Source of the DNA: a virus
IMG/VR virus record: IMGVR_UViG_3300043419_000725
Span: 1 to 39,797 of that record
DNA: 39,797 nt
Direction: 5' to 3' (one strand)
The notes under the pieces are model-generated. The model made no database searches and was not told the origin of the DNA. It saw only the letters and a program-made list of their open reading frames with translations. Position numbers and translations under genes: made by a program. Of this stretch, positions 1 through 8,100 are shown piece by piece (the first letter of the stretch is position 1; every line of letters starts with the position of its first letter).

Positions 1-1
1 T

Positions 2-121
2 GTAAACCGTGAATACGTAGCAAAGAAGGACACAATTGAGTACACAGTATTCGTCCGCTTTGGTATTCAGTGGGAAGAAGAGGATGCAATTGCATTCGCT
101 GACGCTGCTTCAGATTCATAA
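2..121 (+). CDS. Major capsid protein, C-terminal end (partial)
   Basis: An open frame enters from the left edge and stops with TAA after 39 visible codons. The end of the protein contains the stretch EYTVFVRFGIQWEEEDAIAF, which fits the last beta strands of the P/A domains of an HK97-fold major capsid protein. It is followed by a strong terminator and then by head-tail joining genes, the usual position of the capsid gene. The few codons seen favour those of highly expressed genes (AAG, CGT, CGC, GTA). The start and most of the gene are outside the window, so the call rests on context and a short tail; a capsid decoration protein is the main alternative. Confidence 0.6.
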   Translation, partial: VNREYVAKKDTIEYTVFVRFGIQWEEEDAIAFADAASDS

Positions 122-142
122 TCTGTAAACAGTACCTTTAAT

Positions 143-180
143 GGGGGGCGGGAGTTCACTCTCCTGTCCCCCTTAATACT
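143..180 (+). terminator. Rho-independent terminator after the capsid gene
   Basis: Positions 143-154 pair with 161-172 as a 12-bp G/C-rich stem with two G-T wobbles and a six-base loop (155-160), followed by a short T-rich run. It lies 21 bases after the capsid stop codon and just before the promoter of the next gene, so it would separate capsid transcription from the connector genes. Confidence 0.8.
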
Positions 181-184
181 TTAA

Positions 185-193
185 TGATATAAT
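185..193 (+). promoter_or_regulatory. Extended -10 promoter (TGATATAAT)
   Basis: A perfect TATAAT at 188-193 is preceded by TG at the extended -10 position. No good -35 box is seen at the right distance. Initiation would fall near position 200, directly at the AAGGAGG ribosome site (200-206) of the gene starting at 212, giving a leader of about a dozen bases. Confidence 0.6.
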
Positions 194-211
194 ACAAACA
201 AGGAGGATACA

Positions 212-700
212 ATGGAAAATAATAACAATAACAATCCGCTTTCAGCAGAAAATGCAAACGAGCAAAATGCTTCTGTTGGCTACTGGTCAACTCCAGAGCA
301 GGTTGCAGAAGCAGTAGCCAAGACTGAAGAAGTTGTAGAAGCACCAGTTGCTGAACCAGTTGTAGAGGCACCAGTTGTCGAAACACCAGCAGAAGTTGTA
401 GAAGCACCAGCAGCAGTCGTAGAGGCACCAGCAGCAGAAGAACCAGTTCAGTCCCTAGGCTTTACAAAGACAGGCGCTATTGGATCAATGGCAGCAGACG
501 GACCAAAGAAGGCAACTAAGCCAGAAGTAGAACTTGCAGACAAGGTAGCAATTCACTCAACAAAGAGCGTTCGATGGGAAGAAGTTGGATCAATTTCTAA
601 GGGCTATAACATTGTTACAAAGGCACAAGCAGAAAAGTGGCTAACCCGTAACCATGTTCGCATTGCGACACCAGAAGAAGTCCAGAAGGCTTTTGGGTAA
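212..700 (+). CDS. Small head-region protein with VEAP-type linker
   Basis: The 162-residue protein starts with an Asn-rich segment. It continues with a low-complexity Val/Glu/Ala/Pro linker (about residues 40-80, repeated VVEAP units) and ends in a compact domain (about 105-162) with the stretch KGYNIVTKAQAEKWLTRNHV. I do not know its function. Its place between capsid and connector genes, and its extended linker joined to a small C-terminal domain, suggest a capsid-associated or decoration-like protein. A perfect AAGGAGG lies 5 bases before the ATG. The linker is acidic and extended, not a coiled coil. A role in virion assembly is inference from position only. Confidence 0.7.
   Translation: MENNNNNNPLSAENANEQNASVGYWSTPEQVAEAVAKTEEVVEAPVAEPVVEAPVVETPAEVVEAPAAVVEAPAAEEPVQSLGFTKTGAIGSMAADGPKKATKPEVELADKVAIHSTKSVRWEEVGSISKGYNIVTKAQAEKWLTRNHVRIATPEEVQKAFG
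331..448 (+). repeat. Degenerate VEAP-encoding repeats
   Basis: Imperfect copies of a 15- to 18-base unit (gttgtagaagcaccag and variants) are repeated within the gene at 212-700 and encode the V/E/A/P linker. Copy number is likely to vary between relatives through slippage. Confidence 0.6.
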
Positions 701-706
701 TTAAAG

Positions 707-1603
707 ATGGAGATATTGAGAGTTTCGCCATATGCAGCAGTACCTGTTAATTTTATAATTCCTGCGGGAGTTTCAGAATCAAACATAACTGTCACCATAA
801 CAGATATGGCGGATCTTTCAGTATCCACATCTACATTCCCTGATTCTTCTTCAGGAGAAGTTTTAGAAATCTTATTGCCAGGAAAGTACGACTCTTCCTA
901 TAGAGTTGAAATCGTATCAGAAAAAGGAACATCTGATGAAGAGTACCTCAAAGACGAAACGTATGAAATATTTAGACCATATGTAGATCCATCAACAAAG
1001 GCAACAACAGCAACAGACATTGCAGCATATGCGTTGAATGAGGAAATTGCTAGAGCAGTAATTGACTCAATTGTTCCAGACGGTTTCTATTATAGAAAAA
1101 AGGTTTTGAACTTTACAGGAACTGGATCAGACTACTTGCCTATCTGGGATGATGTAAAGAAAGTTTTAAGTGTGTATGAAAATAACAAGTTGGTTGAAGA
1201 CAGACAGTATGAAGTAACATCAGACAAAACAGCAATTGTTGAAAAATCTACAGACAATATTAATCGTGCAGAGTCTGCACCACTTGTTTTGCCAGCAGCA
1301 TCTTCTGACTCTTTAGATCCACAATTTATATACAGAGGTTTTGGAAAGACTTGGGATTATAGAATTACGGTGGAGCACGGATACACAACTGTTCCATCTG
1401 ACATAGTAAGAGCAACAGAAATGCTTGTTCACGATATTGAGTGTGGCAAGTTAGACTACTATAAGAGATTTATTTCTTCTTACAATACAGATCAATTTAG
1501 AATTCAGTTTGACAAGGGTCTTTTCGAAGGAACGGGAAATATAATCGTAGACAAGATACTTTCTAAGTATGTTAAGTCTATTACAAAAATTGGGGTGTTG
1601 TAA
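707..1603 (+). CDS. Head-to-tail connector/adaptor protein (probable)
   Basis: The 298-residue protein has a beta-rich N-terminal part (about 1-95) that looks like an Ig-type domain. The C-terminal part is helical and beta (about 105-298) and includes DIVRATEMLVHDIECGKLDYY and a terminal helix. The second half fits head-tail adaptor proteins that bind under the portal. It is the first of four connector genes in the standard order adaptor, stopper, neck, tail terminator. The start lies 6 bases after the previous stop with no strong ribosome site, so translation is probably coupled. The N-terminal extra domain is unusual for an adaptor and could decorate the neck. Identification is by gene order and fold impression, not a strong motif. 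Confidence 0.5.
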   Translation: MEILRVSPYAAVPVNFIIPAGVSESNITVTITDMADLSVSTSTFPDSSSGEVLEILLPGKYDSSYRVEIVSEKGTSDEEYLKDETYEIFRPYVDPSTKATTATDIAAYALNEEIARAVIDSIVPDGFYYRKKVLNFTGTGSDYLPIWDDVKKVLSVYENNKLVEDRQYEVTSDKTAIVEKSTDNINRAESAPLVLPAASSDSLDPQFIYRGFGKTWDYRITVEHGYTTVPSDIVRATEMLVHDIECGKLDYYKRFISSYNTDQFRIQFDKGLFEGTGNIIVDKILSKYVKSITKIGVL

Positions 1604-2052
1604 TGACAGTTTGTGAGACACCAGATTTTATGTTTCCAATGCAGGCATCTGTATATCACCCAATAGTTGAGCAAGGTCAGTATGGAGCAATCAAGAAGCA
1701 CTGGGTCTTAGACAGAGTGTTTGCTTGCAGTTTTACATCTGGCGGTTCAGCATTTAAAGAAGAAGTAAAGCCAAATGTCAATATCACACAGCATACTATT
1801 CTCGTTGGAAGATCAAAGTCTGATTTAAGAATTTCATCTCTTGATAGCAAGAATGCTTTAACAAACATACTTGTAACAGACATCAAAGATCAAGAAGGAA
1901 ATCTTATTTATATAGAAACATCTGGGCCAAGATCTGGCAAAGGAACTTTGTTTGAGATAGCAACATACGAGCCATTCACTGGACCATTTGGAACAGTAGA
2001 GTCTTACAACATGGTTATTAGAAGATCAGAGAATCAGACAGGTGATGTATGA
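1603..2052 (+). CDS. Head-tail stopper/head closure protein (probable)
   Basis: The 149-residue beta-rich protein matches phage head-closure (stopper) proteins in length and position. These form the ring that seals the portal channel after packaging and accepts the tail. It begins at the TAATG overlap with the adaptor gene and ends in an ATGA overlap with the next gene, so the three are translationally coupled. No catalytic motifs are expected or seen. The stretch YEPFTGPFGTVESYNMVIRR near the C-terminus resembles a closing beta hairpin. The call depends mainly on synteny. Confidence 0.5.
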   Translation: MTVCETPDFMFPMQASVYHPIVEQGQYGAIKKHWVLDRVFACSFTSGGSAFKEEVKPNVNITQHTILVGRSKSDLRISSLDSKNALTNILVTDIKDQEGNLIYIETSGPRSGKGTLFEIATYEPFTGPFGTVESYNMVIRRSENQTGDV

Positions 2053-2723
2053 GAGCCGTATTTGCGTCTAACCAATTTAAAAAAGAAATGAACAATATTA
2101 TAGATTACTCTATAGGATTTTTAGAGGGCGTACAAAGAGGTAAGACAGTATTTCTAAAAACAGTAGGGCTACAAACAGTAGAGTTAATGAAAGAGTTTAT
2201 AGACTCAAATGCAAGAGTAAACCCACAAATGCTACATCATATATACGAATGGCATCAGACAGGTAGTCCAAGCGCAAGACTTTACGATATCTCTTACACA
2301 ACCAGCAACCTAGGTCTTTCTTTTAGATCGTCTTTTAGTCAGTCAACATCTATCAGGAATGGTTCAAGAACTCCGTTTTATGATAAAGCAAGAATTATGG
2401 AAGAAGGAATTCCAGTTACGATTAGACCAAGGGTTGCACAGGCCTTGGCTTTTGAAGATAACGGAGAAACTGTTTTTACAAAAGGACCAGTAACGATAGA
2501 TAATCCTGGAGGAACAGAAGTAGAGGGCGGATTTGAGAGAGTGTTTGATATGTTTTTTAATAGATATTTTTCACAAGCATTTTTACGAGTTAGTGGCGTT
2601 GCAAAATATTTAGAAAATCCTTATGTATATAAAAAGAATATGCCAGCAGGAAAGAAAATTGGAAGATCCAAAGGCCTCTCTACTGGATACAGATGGATTG
2701 CTAATGCGGGAGTTGGTTCGTAA
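2049..2723 (+). CDS. Neck/tail completion protein, HK97 gp10-like (probable)
   Basis: The 224-residue protein has a long N-terminal helix (about 8-55) followed by a beta region with NPQMLHHIYEWHQTGSP and PFYDKARIMEEGIPVTIRP. This layout is typical of HK97 gp10-like neck proteins, which join the head-closure ring to the tail terminator. It is larger than the usual 120-160 residues, with a C-terminal extension rich in basic and aromatic residues (about 160-224). Its ATG overlaps the stopper stop codon (ATGA) and its own stop overlaps the next start (TAATG). Confidence 0.55.
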   Translation: MRAVFASNQFKKEMNNIIDYSIGFLEGVQRGKTVFLKTVGLQTVELMKEFIDSNARVNPQMLHHIYEWHQTGSPSARLYDISYTTSNLGLSFRSSFSQSTSIRNGSRTPFYDKARIMEEGIPVTIRPRVAQALAFEDNGETVFTKGPVTIDNPGGTEVEGGFERVFDMFFNRYFSQAFLRVSGVAKYLENPYVYKKNMPAGKKIGRSKGLSTGYRWIANAGVGS

Positions 2724-3292
2724 TGGCTAATATTCATCATCCACCTACAATTATTAATGCATATTTAGCGTCAAAGATAAGTCCAAATTTTAATCCAGAC
2801 GACTCTATAGGCGGGTCTCAGCCAGTTGGAACAACATATTTTTTCCCAACACTTCCAACAGATATCGATTCCCTAACAGAAACATTTCCACAAAGTAACG
2901 GGGTCTTTGGCGTATATGATAGAATGTTCAAGATGAGAAGAGTTCCTTTCCCATATGTTAAGTGTGAACAATTGCTTTACTACTTTTATTCAGTAGGAAA
3001 TGATGCACAAAGAAACATGATAGTTGTTCAGCAGCAGGTCAATGACCTACTTGACTATGGCGACGATTCAGCACAAGAGATAAACCGTTGGGCAAGTCAA
3101 AATGTTGATAAGTGGAGTAATGATTCTGAGCCATGCTTTTTTCATAACTTTAAAATATATCAACTTGAAGAAACCAGAGATATTGTAGACTTCGGCACAG
3201 CCCGTACTTATGCGGGAAACAAGATAATAATAGACTATGACTGGCACCCAGATAGGCGAATAATACCAGGAGAATCTCCAATAACTTTCTAA
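2723..3292 (+). CDS. Tail terminator protein (probable)
   Basis: The 189-residue protein occupies the usual tail-terminator position directly before the major tail protein. Tail terminators cap the finished tail tube and bind the neck. The C-terminal part, with FHNFKIYQLEETRDIVDFG and then a beta strand ending in IIIDYDWH, fits the alpha/beta fold of this family. It overlaps the neck gene as TAATG and ends 8 bases before the promoter of the major tail gene, so it closes the connector operon. The assignment is by order and general fold. Confidence 0.55.
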   Translation: MANIHHPPTIINAYLASKISPNFNPDDSIGGSQPVGTTYFFPTLPTDIDSLTETFPQSNGVFGVYDRMFKMRRVPFPYVKCEQLLYYFYSVGNDAQRNMIVVQQQVNDLLDYGDDSAQEINRWASQNVDKWSNDSEPCFFHNFKIYQLEETRDIVDFGTARTYAGNKIIIDYDWHPDRRIIPGESPITF

Positions 3293-3299
3293 TAAAGGG

Positions 3300-3308
3300 T
3301 GTTATAAT
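3300..3308 (+). promoter_or_regulatory. Extended -10 promoter of the major tail gene (TGTTATAAT)
   Basis: TG at 3300-3301, one spacer base and a perfect TATAAT at 3303-3308 lie in the short gap after the tail-terminator gene. No clear -35 hexamer is present. The predicted start near 3315 gives a leader of about 43 bases before the ATG at 3358, which has the ribosome site AGAGGTG. Confidence 0.65.
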
Positions 3309-3357
3309 TAAGGTGAGGAAACAACCCCCTTTTAATAAAATGAAAGAGGTGAAATAT

Positions 3358-4014
3358 ATGGCATACAGCCGTGGTTCAAGTAGCAATATCATCGTAGGTG
3401 CAGCAGCACTATTTACGCATGAAGGTCCAATCGGATACGAAGCATTGACTGGCAAGATTACTGATACTCAAGCAGCATCAGATCTTCCAGTATTCACAGC
3501 ATCCGCAACATCATACAAGGACACTTTGTCTGAAGATGAAAATTATACAAACATCGGTTACACATCAAATGGTTTGGAACTCGCATTCCAGCCAGATTTT
3601 GGTGATGTAGCAGTAGATCAACTTCTCGACGTTGCTCGTCTTTTCAAGCAAGGTATGACAGTTAATCTAAATACATCTTTTGCAGAAGCAACACTAGAAA
3701 ACCTTCTAGTAGCAATTGCAGGAGCAGATACAGATCTAACATCACCATCAACAGGCGTTCAAGCAATGAAGATGTCTGCTGGAGATATTGGAGATGTTCC
3801 ACTAGAGCGTGGACTTGTAGCAGTAGGCCCAGGTTCTGGTTCTGCTCTAGATCCAAAGGAAAGAATTTACGTAGCATACCGTGCACTCTCAATTGAGAAT
3901 GTTACAGTATCTGCAAAGCGTGATGAAGCAACAATGTTTGAAGTTTCATTCCGTCTTCTTCCAAACGACAATGCGTCTTACGGTAAGATCGTAGACCGTT
4001 CACTAGAAGCATAA
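3358..4014 (+). CDS. Major tail (tube) protein
   Basis: The 218-residue protein (first residues MAYSRGSSSN) has the size and composition of siphovirus tail tube subunits: small residues, many Thr/Ser, beta strands, and a well-ordered C-terminal strand region (ENVTVSAKRDEATMFEVSFR). It precedes the tail chaperones and the tape measure, the defining position. I chose the ATG at 3358 because AGAGGTG lies 6 bases upstream; a GTG at 3313 would add 15 atypical residues. The gene stands alone between its own promoter and a strong terminator. It uses codons such as CGT and ATC more often than neighbours, consistent with high expression. Confidence 0.8.
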   Translation: MAYSRGSSSNIIVGAAALFTHEGPIGYEALTGKITDTQAASDLPVFTASATSYKDTLSEDENYTNIGYTSNGLELAFQPDFGDVAVDQLLDVARLFKQGMTVNLNTSFAEATLENLLVAIAGADTDLTSPSTGVQAMKMSAGDIGDVPLERGLVAVGPGSGSALDPKERIYVAYRALSIENVTVSAKRDEATMFEVSFRLLPNDNASYGKIVDRSLEA

Positions 4015-4032
4015 TACAACTTAATATATGAG

Positions 4033-4066
4033 AGGCTCAATCCTTCGGGGTTGGGCCTTTCTGTTT
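4033..4066 (+). terminator. Rho-independent terminator with UUCG tetraloop
   Basis: Positions 4033-4043 pair with 4048-4058 (11 bp, two G-T wobbles) around a TTCG loop closed by C-G, followed by TTTCTGTTT. It sits 18 bases after the major tail protein stop. Its T-run merges with the promoter of the following gene. Confidence 0.88.
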
Positions 4067-4074
4067 GGTATACT
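4066..4074 (+). promoter_or_regulatory. Extended -10 promoter (TGGTATACT), leaderless start predicted
   Basis: TGG followed by TATACT (4069-4074) ends exactly 6 bases before the ATG at 4081. A transcript starting at the usual distance would begin at or next to the A of the start codon. No Shine-Dalgarno sequence is present upstream. Confidence 0.6.
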
Positions 4075-4080
4075 TATATA

Positions 4081-4758
4081 ATGGCAACAAAAGTATATGA
4101 CACTAAAAAAATATCATTAATAGATGAGAGCGTTATTATTGCTGCCCCACTGAAGATTAAATATCTTAGAGAATTTTTAGAGACTTTTGAAGAAATTAAA
4201 GATGCAGAAACTGACGATGAATCGGTTGCTATTTTAGCAAAATGCGCTCTTGTTGCTATGCAGCAATATTGTCCATCAATAAAAACAATAGAAGAATTAG
4301 AGGATAGTATAGATCTTCCTACAGTCTATGAAATAATCGATATTGCAGCGGGAATTAAAATTAATGAAAAATCAGAAAATACAGTAAAGAATCAAGCAGT
4401 AGATAGCGGATCAACCTGGGATACACTAGACTTGGCAAAACTAGAGTCTGAGGTTTTTTTGCTTGGTATTTGGAAAGACTATGAGGAGTTAGAGTCTTCC
4501 TTATCTATGCAGGAGTTAACAGCAACCCTGCAAATAAAAAGAGAGTTAGATTATTCAGACAAGAAATTTTCTGCTGCAATGCAAGGGGTAGATTTAGACA
4601 AGAACTCTGGCAGTGGTAATGAGTGGGAAGACATGAAGGCTAGAGTATTTAGCAAAGGTGCAGCAACTAATGGAAATGATATTCTGGCTTTGCAAGGCGT
4701 AAATGCTGAAAGGGCTGGTTTTGGAATAGGCATGGGCCTTGATTATGAAACTTATTAA
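4081..4758 (+). CDS. Tail assembly chaperone, long form
   Basis: Tail assembly chaperones bind the tape measure protein and recruit tube subunits. The first ~95 residues of this 225-residue protein are clearly paralogous to the 108-residue protein encoded just downstream: both share xxLID, PLKI and LDLPTVY with a following (A/S)GIK. The C-terminal part (about 120-205, with VFLLGIWKDYEELESSLSMQ) looks like the extension that other siphoviruses add by a programmed frameshift (the lambda GT form). Here it is read without a shift. I start at the ATG at 4081, since the upstream GTG lies inside the terminator. The gene has a leaderless-type promoter and no ribosome site, which would suit low expression. 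Confidence 0.7.
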   Translation: MATKVYDTKKISLIDESVIIAAPLKIKYLREFLETFEEIKDAETDDESVAILAKCALVAMQQYCPSIKTIEELEDSIDLPTVYEIIDIAAGIKINEKSENTVKNQAVDSGSTWDTLDLAKLESEVFLLGIWKDYEELESSLSMQELTATLQIKRELDYSDKKFSAAMQGVDLDKNSGSGNEWEDMKARVFSKGAATNGNDILALQGVNAERAGFGIGMGLDYETY

Positions 4759-4780
4759 TAGCAAAAATAAGCCTGCGCTA

Positions 4781-4789
4781 TGGTATAAT
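4781..4789 (+). promoter_or_regulatory. Extended -10 promoter (TGGTATAAT)
   Basis: TGG plus a perfect TATAAT at 4784-4789 lies in the 57-base gap between the two chaperone genes. The predicted start near 4796 leaves a short leader carrying the strong ribosome site AAGGAGG (4804-4810) before the ATG at 4816. Confidence 0.7.
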
Positions 4790-4815
4790 TGATTAAACCT
4801 TATAAGGAGGAATAA

Positions 4816-5142
4816 ATGGCAACTGCCACAACAGAAGAAAAGACCGTAACACTGATCGATGGTACAAAGATCAAGGTCAGACCACTCAAGATCTCTCTAC
4901 TTCGTCCATTTATGAAGAAGTTTGAGGATATCGCAAAGGTTGCAGAAGATAATGAAAAGTCTATGGACTTGCTTATGGACTGTGTACAAATTGCAATGAA
5001 ACAATACAAGCCAGAATTGGCAGAAGACAAGGAAGCCCTAGAAGAAAATCTAGACCTTCCAACAGTATACAAGATTGTCGAAGAGGCATCAGGAATTAAA
5101 CTTTCTGACGCATCATTGCTTGGCAGCCTTGCAAATAACTAA
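4816..5142 (+). CDS. Tail assembly chaperone, short form
   Basis: The 108-residue protein corresponds to the N-terminal domain of the preceding gene (PLKISLLRPFMKKFEDI against PLKIKYLREFLETFEEI, and LDLPTVY in both) but lacks its C-terminal extension. It matches the short chaperone (lambda G-like) normally made in excess. It has its own extended -10 promoter and a perfect Shine-Dalgarno, in contrast with the leaderless long form. It ends 18 bases before the tape measure ATG. I found no open continuation in a shifted frame at its 3' end, so it does not seem to be frameshifted into a longer product. Confidence 0.7.
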   Translation: MATATTEEKTVTLIDGTKIKVRPLKISLLRPFMKKFEDIAKVAEDNEKSMDLLMDCVQIAMKQYKPELAEDKEALEENLDLPTVYKIVEEASGIKLSDASLLGSLANN

Positions 5143-5160
5143 ATAAAGAGGTGTTAATGG

Positions 5161-8100
5161 ATGGCTGATGTTCAATCCAATATTCATGTAAATATTGATA
5201 CGTCTGATGCTTTAGCAAGTCTAAAACTTCTGCAACGTCAAATATCAGCCTTCCATACACAAATGGCAAAGTCTGGTACCGCTGCTGCTGCGGTATCTGC
5301 AAATCAAGCCCAGAACTTGATGAACGCAATAAATGCAACTGGACAATTCCAGGCATCTATGCGAAAGGTAACAACCAGTACAGAGCATTTCACTGATGCG
5401 CTAGAGCGTAACAAACTAACATCTAGAGAGTACTTCAGATACACTGGAGCAGCAACAAAAACTTTTGGTAGACTGTTTAAGTCTGAGTTTGAAACAATTA
5501 ACAAGGTTGCACGAGAGCGTGTAAAAGATATACAGACTCAATATATTAAGTTGGGTCGTGGTGCTAACGGAGCACTAGAGTCAATTGCTGTAAGACCTCT
5601 AACCCTTGACATGAAAAACCTTGGCACACAAACTGCCATTGCTGCACAAAGACAACAACTTCTAAATCAACTACTAAAGCAAGGATCAACCAATCTTCTA
5701 AACTTCGGTAAGAACACTCAGTGGGCAGGCCGTCAGTTGATGGTTGGATTTACAATTCCTCTTGCAATGCTTGGAGCACAGGCCTCAAAGACATTCATGG
5801 CAATGGAAGAGCAGGCAATTAGATTTAAGCGTGTATACGGAGAAATGTTTACAACGCAAGAAGAAACTGATGCAATGATCAAGCAAATTCAGACTCTTGC
5901 AAAGGAATATACCAAGTACGGTGTTGCTGTAGAAGATACGATGAAGATGGCTGCTGATGCTGCAGCAATGGGCAAGATGGGTGCAGAACTAACAGCACAG
6001 GTTGCACAGGCCACTAGACTGGCAGTACTTGGTGGAGTAGAGCAGACACAAGCATTAGAAACAACTATTTCTGTAACAAATGCATTCGGTGTTGCAACAG
6101 AAGATTTAGCAAAGAAGATTGACTTCCTCAACGCAGTTGAAAACCAAACTGTTGTTTCTATTGAGGATTTAACAATTGCAATTCCAAAGGCTGGACCAGT
6201 TGTACAACAACTTGGCGGAGATGTAGAAGATCTTGCATTCTTCCTAACAGCAATGAAGGAAGGTGGAATTAATGCATCAGAAGGTGCTAACGCACTCAAG
6301 TCTGGTCTGGCATCTTTAATTAATCCATCAAAGAAAGCAAGCGCTTTTCTTAAAGATCTTGGCGTAAACATTACAGGAATTGTTGAAGCAAACAAGGGAG
6401 ACATCAAGGCAACAGTGGTTGGTTTTGCACAGGCACTTGACACACTTGACCCACTTAACCGTGCTCGTGCAATTGAACAACTATTTGGTAAGTTTCAGTT
6501 CTCAAGACTTTCTACACTATTCCAAAACGTAACAGCGCAGGGAACACAGGCACAAAGAGTTCTAGGACTTACAAGAGCAACTACAGAAGAACTTGCAATT
6601 TTGTCACAACGAGAATTAGATAAGATACAAAATACAACATCATACAAGTTTAAGAAGTCTATGGAAGATCTTAAGATTGCTCTTGCTCCAGTTGGAGAGC
6701 AGTTCCTAAAGGCTCTAACCCCTATCCTTGAGTTTGTTGGAAAAGTTCTTGATAAGTTTAATAATCTTGGTGACGGAACAAAAAAGTTCTTAACTGTATT
6801 TACAGTAGCAGTTGCTGGTATTGGTCCAGTACTTTTGATGACATTTGGTTTGATAGCAAACGCTGCTGCCAACATAATTAAACTATTTGCAAATATGAAG
6901 TCCATGTACAACAGAACTGGAAATGCAAGCACTGTTTTAGGTGAGCAAACTAACTATCTAACAAAAGAGCAATTAGAAGCATCAGCAGTTGCAGCATCTC
7001 TTGATCAGGTTCACCAAAAACTTAGACAAACATTTACATCTGAAACAACTGCAGTCAACTCACTTGCAGCAGCATATAGAAGAGCAATCGCAGCACAGGC
7101 AGGATTCACTGGCCCAGTCAGAGGTGGAGGAAGAACTCCTGGACTAAAGAAGTACTCTACAGGAACTACAGAAGTTCCAGGAAGCGGAAGCAGGGATACA
7201 GTTCCAACAATGCTTACTCCTGGAGAAGCGGTTATTCCAGCGAAGGCAGCACAAGATCCAGCAAACAGACCAATGATTGCACAGTTGATTGCAGGAAAGC
7301 GTGTACAAGGATTTAATGGTGGAACACCTGAAGTAACGGCAGATGGACAAACACAAAAAACACACGTAGGTGGAAAGAGTGAGCAAAAACTAATTTCCGA
7401 TATCATTAAAAATAATCCTTTTATGGGTGATGATCAAAAGGCCAAACTAAGAGCGCTTGAGGCAATTCTGGTATCACAAGGTCTAAAGCCAACTACAGCA
7501 ACTTTGCACAAATTAATGTTTACATTCCCAGCATCAATGAACATGTCAATGAGTTCTGGTGTTGGAATTCCTGCTCAAAACTTTATAGATGCTTGGGACA
7601 AGTTAGGACCAAATAAGTGGGAAGCATCTAAGATTAGTGGTGCCGTTGCTGATCCTTTTGATAAGGCAATGATAGAGATGATCAAGCAAGACTTGGCAGA
7701 TAAAAAAATAACACATGTTAATGATGACTATGTTAAGAAAATATTTACAGAAAGAATCCCAGCAGAGAGACCAGATATTGCAAAAACTGCGGGATACACT
7801 CAAGCAGAAAAACTATACAATACATCTACTCAGTTCTTACTTGGAAGAGGATTAGGAAACACTCCAGAAGAAAGTAGAAAAATTTTAGAAGATGCAGTAA
7901 AGAAGGGTGCTATAAAAAGTTTTGATATTCAGGAAAGAGAAGGAACTGGAAAAACCAACGCTGGCAAGATTGTAACTGGATCAGCCACAGTAACATTAAA
8001 TGATGGAACAGTCGTAAACATGAATCGTCTCGGTTCTGGCCATAGAGTAAACATTAGCCAAGATGAAAAAAGCCAAGCAAGGAGCAACGCAGCAACAGAA

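Noticed and set aside
5096-5160. Programmed frameshift at the end of the short chaperone
   Set aside because: No clear slippery heptamer and no overlapping open continuation were seen; the long form is a separate upstream gene.
5889-6443. 184-codon minus-strand frame
   Set aside because: It is fully antisense to the conserved tape measure core and has biased composition (Ser, Ala, Thr) typical of a shadow frame.
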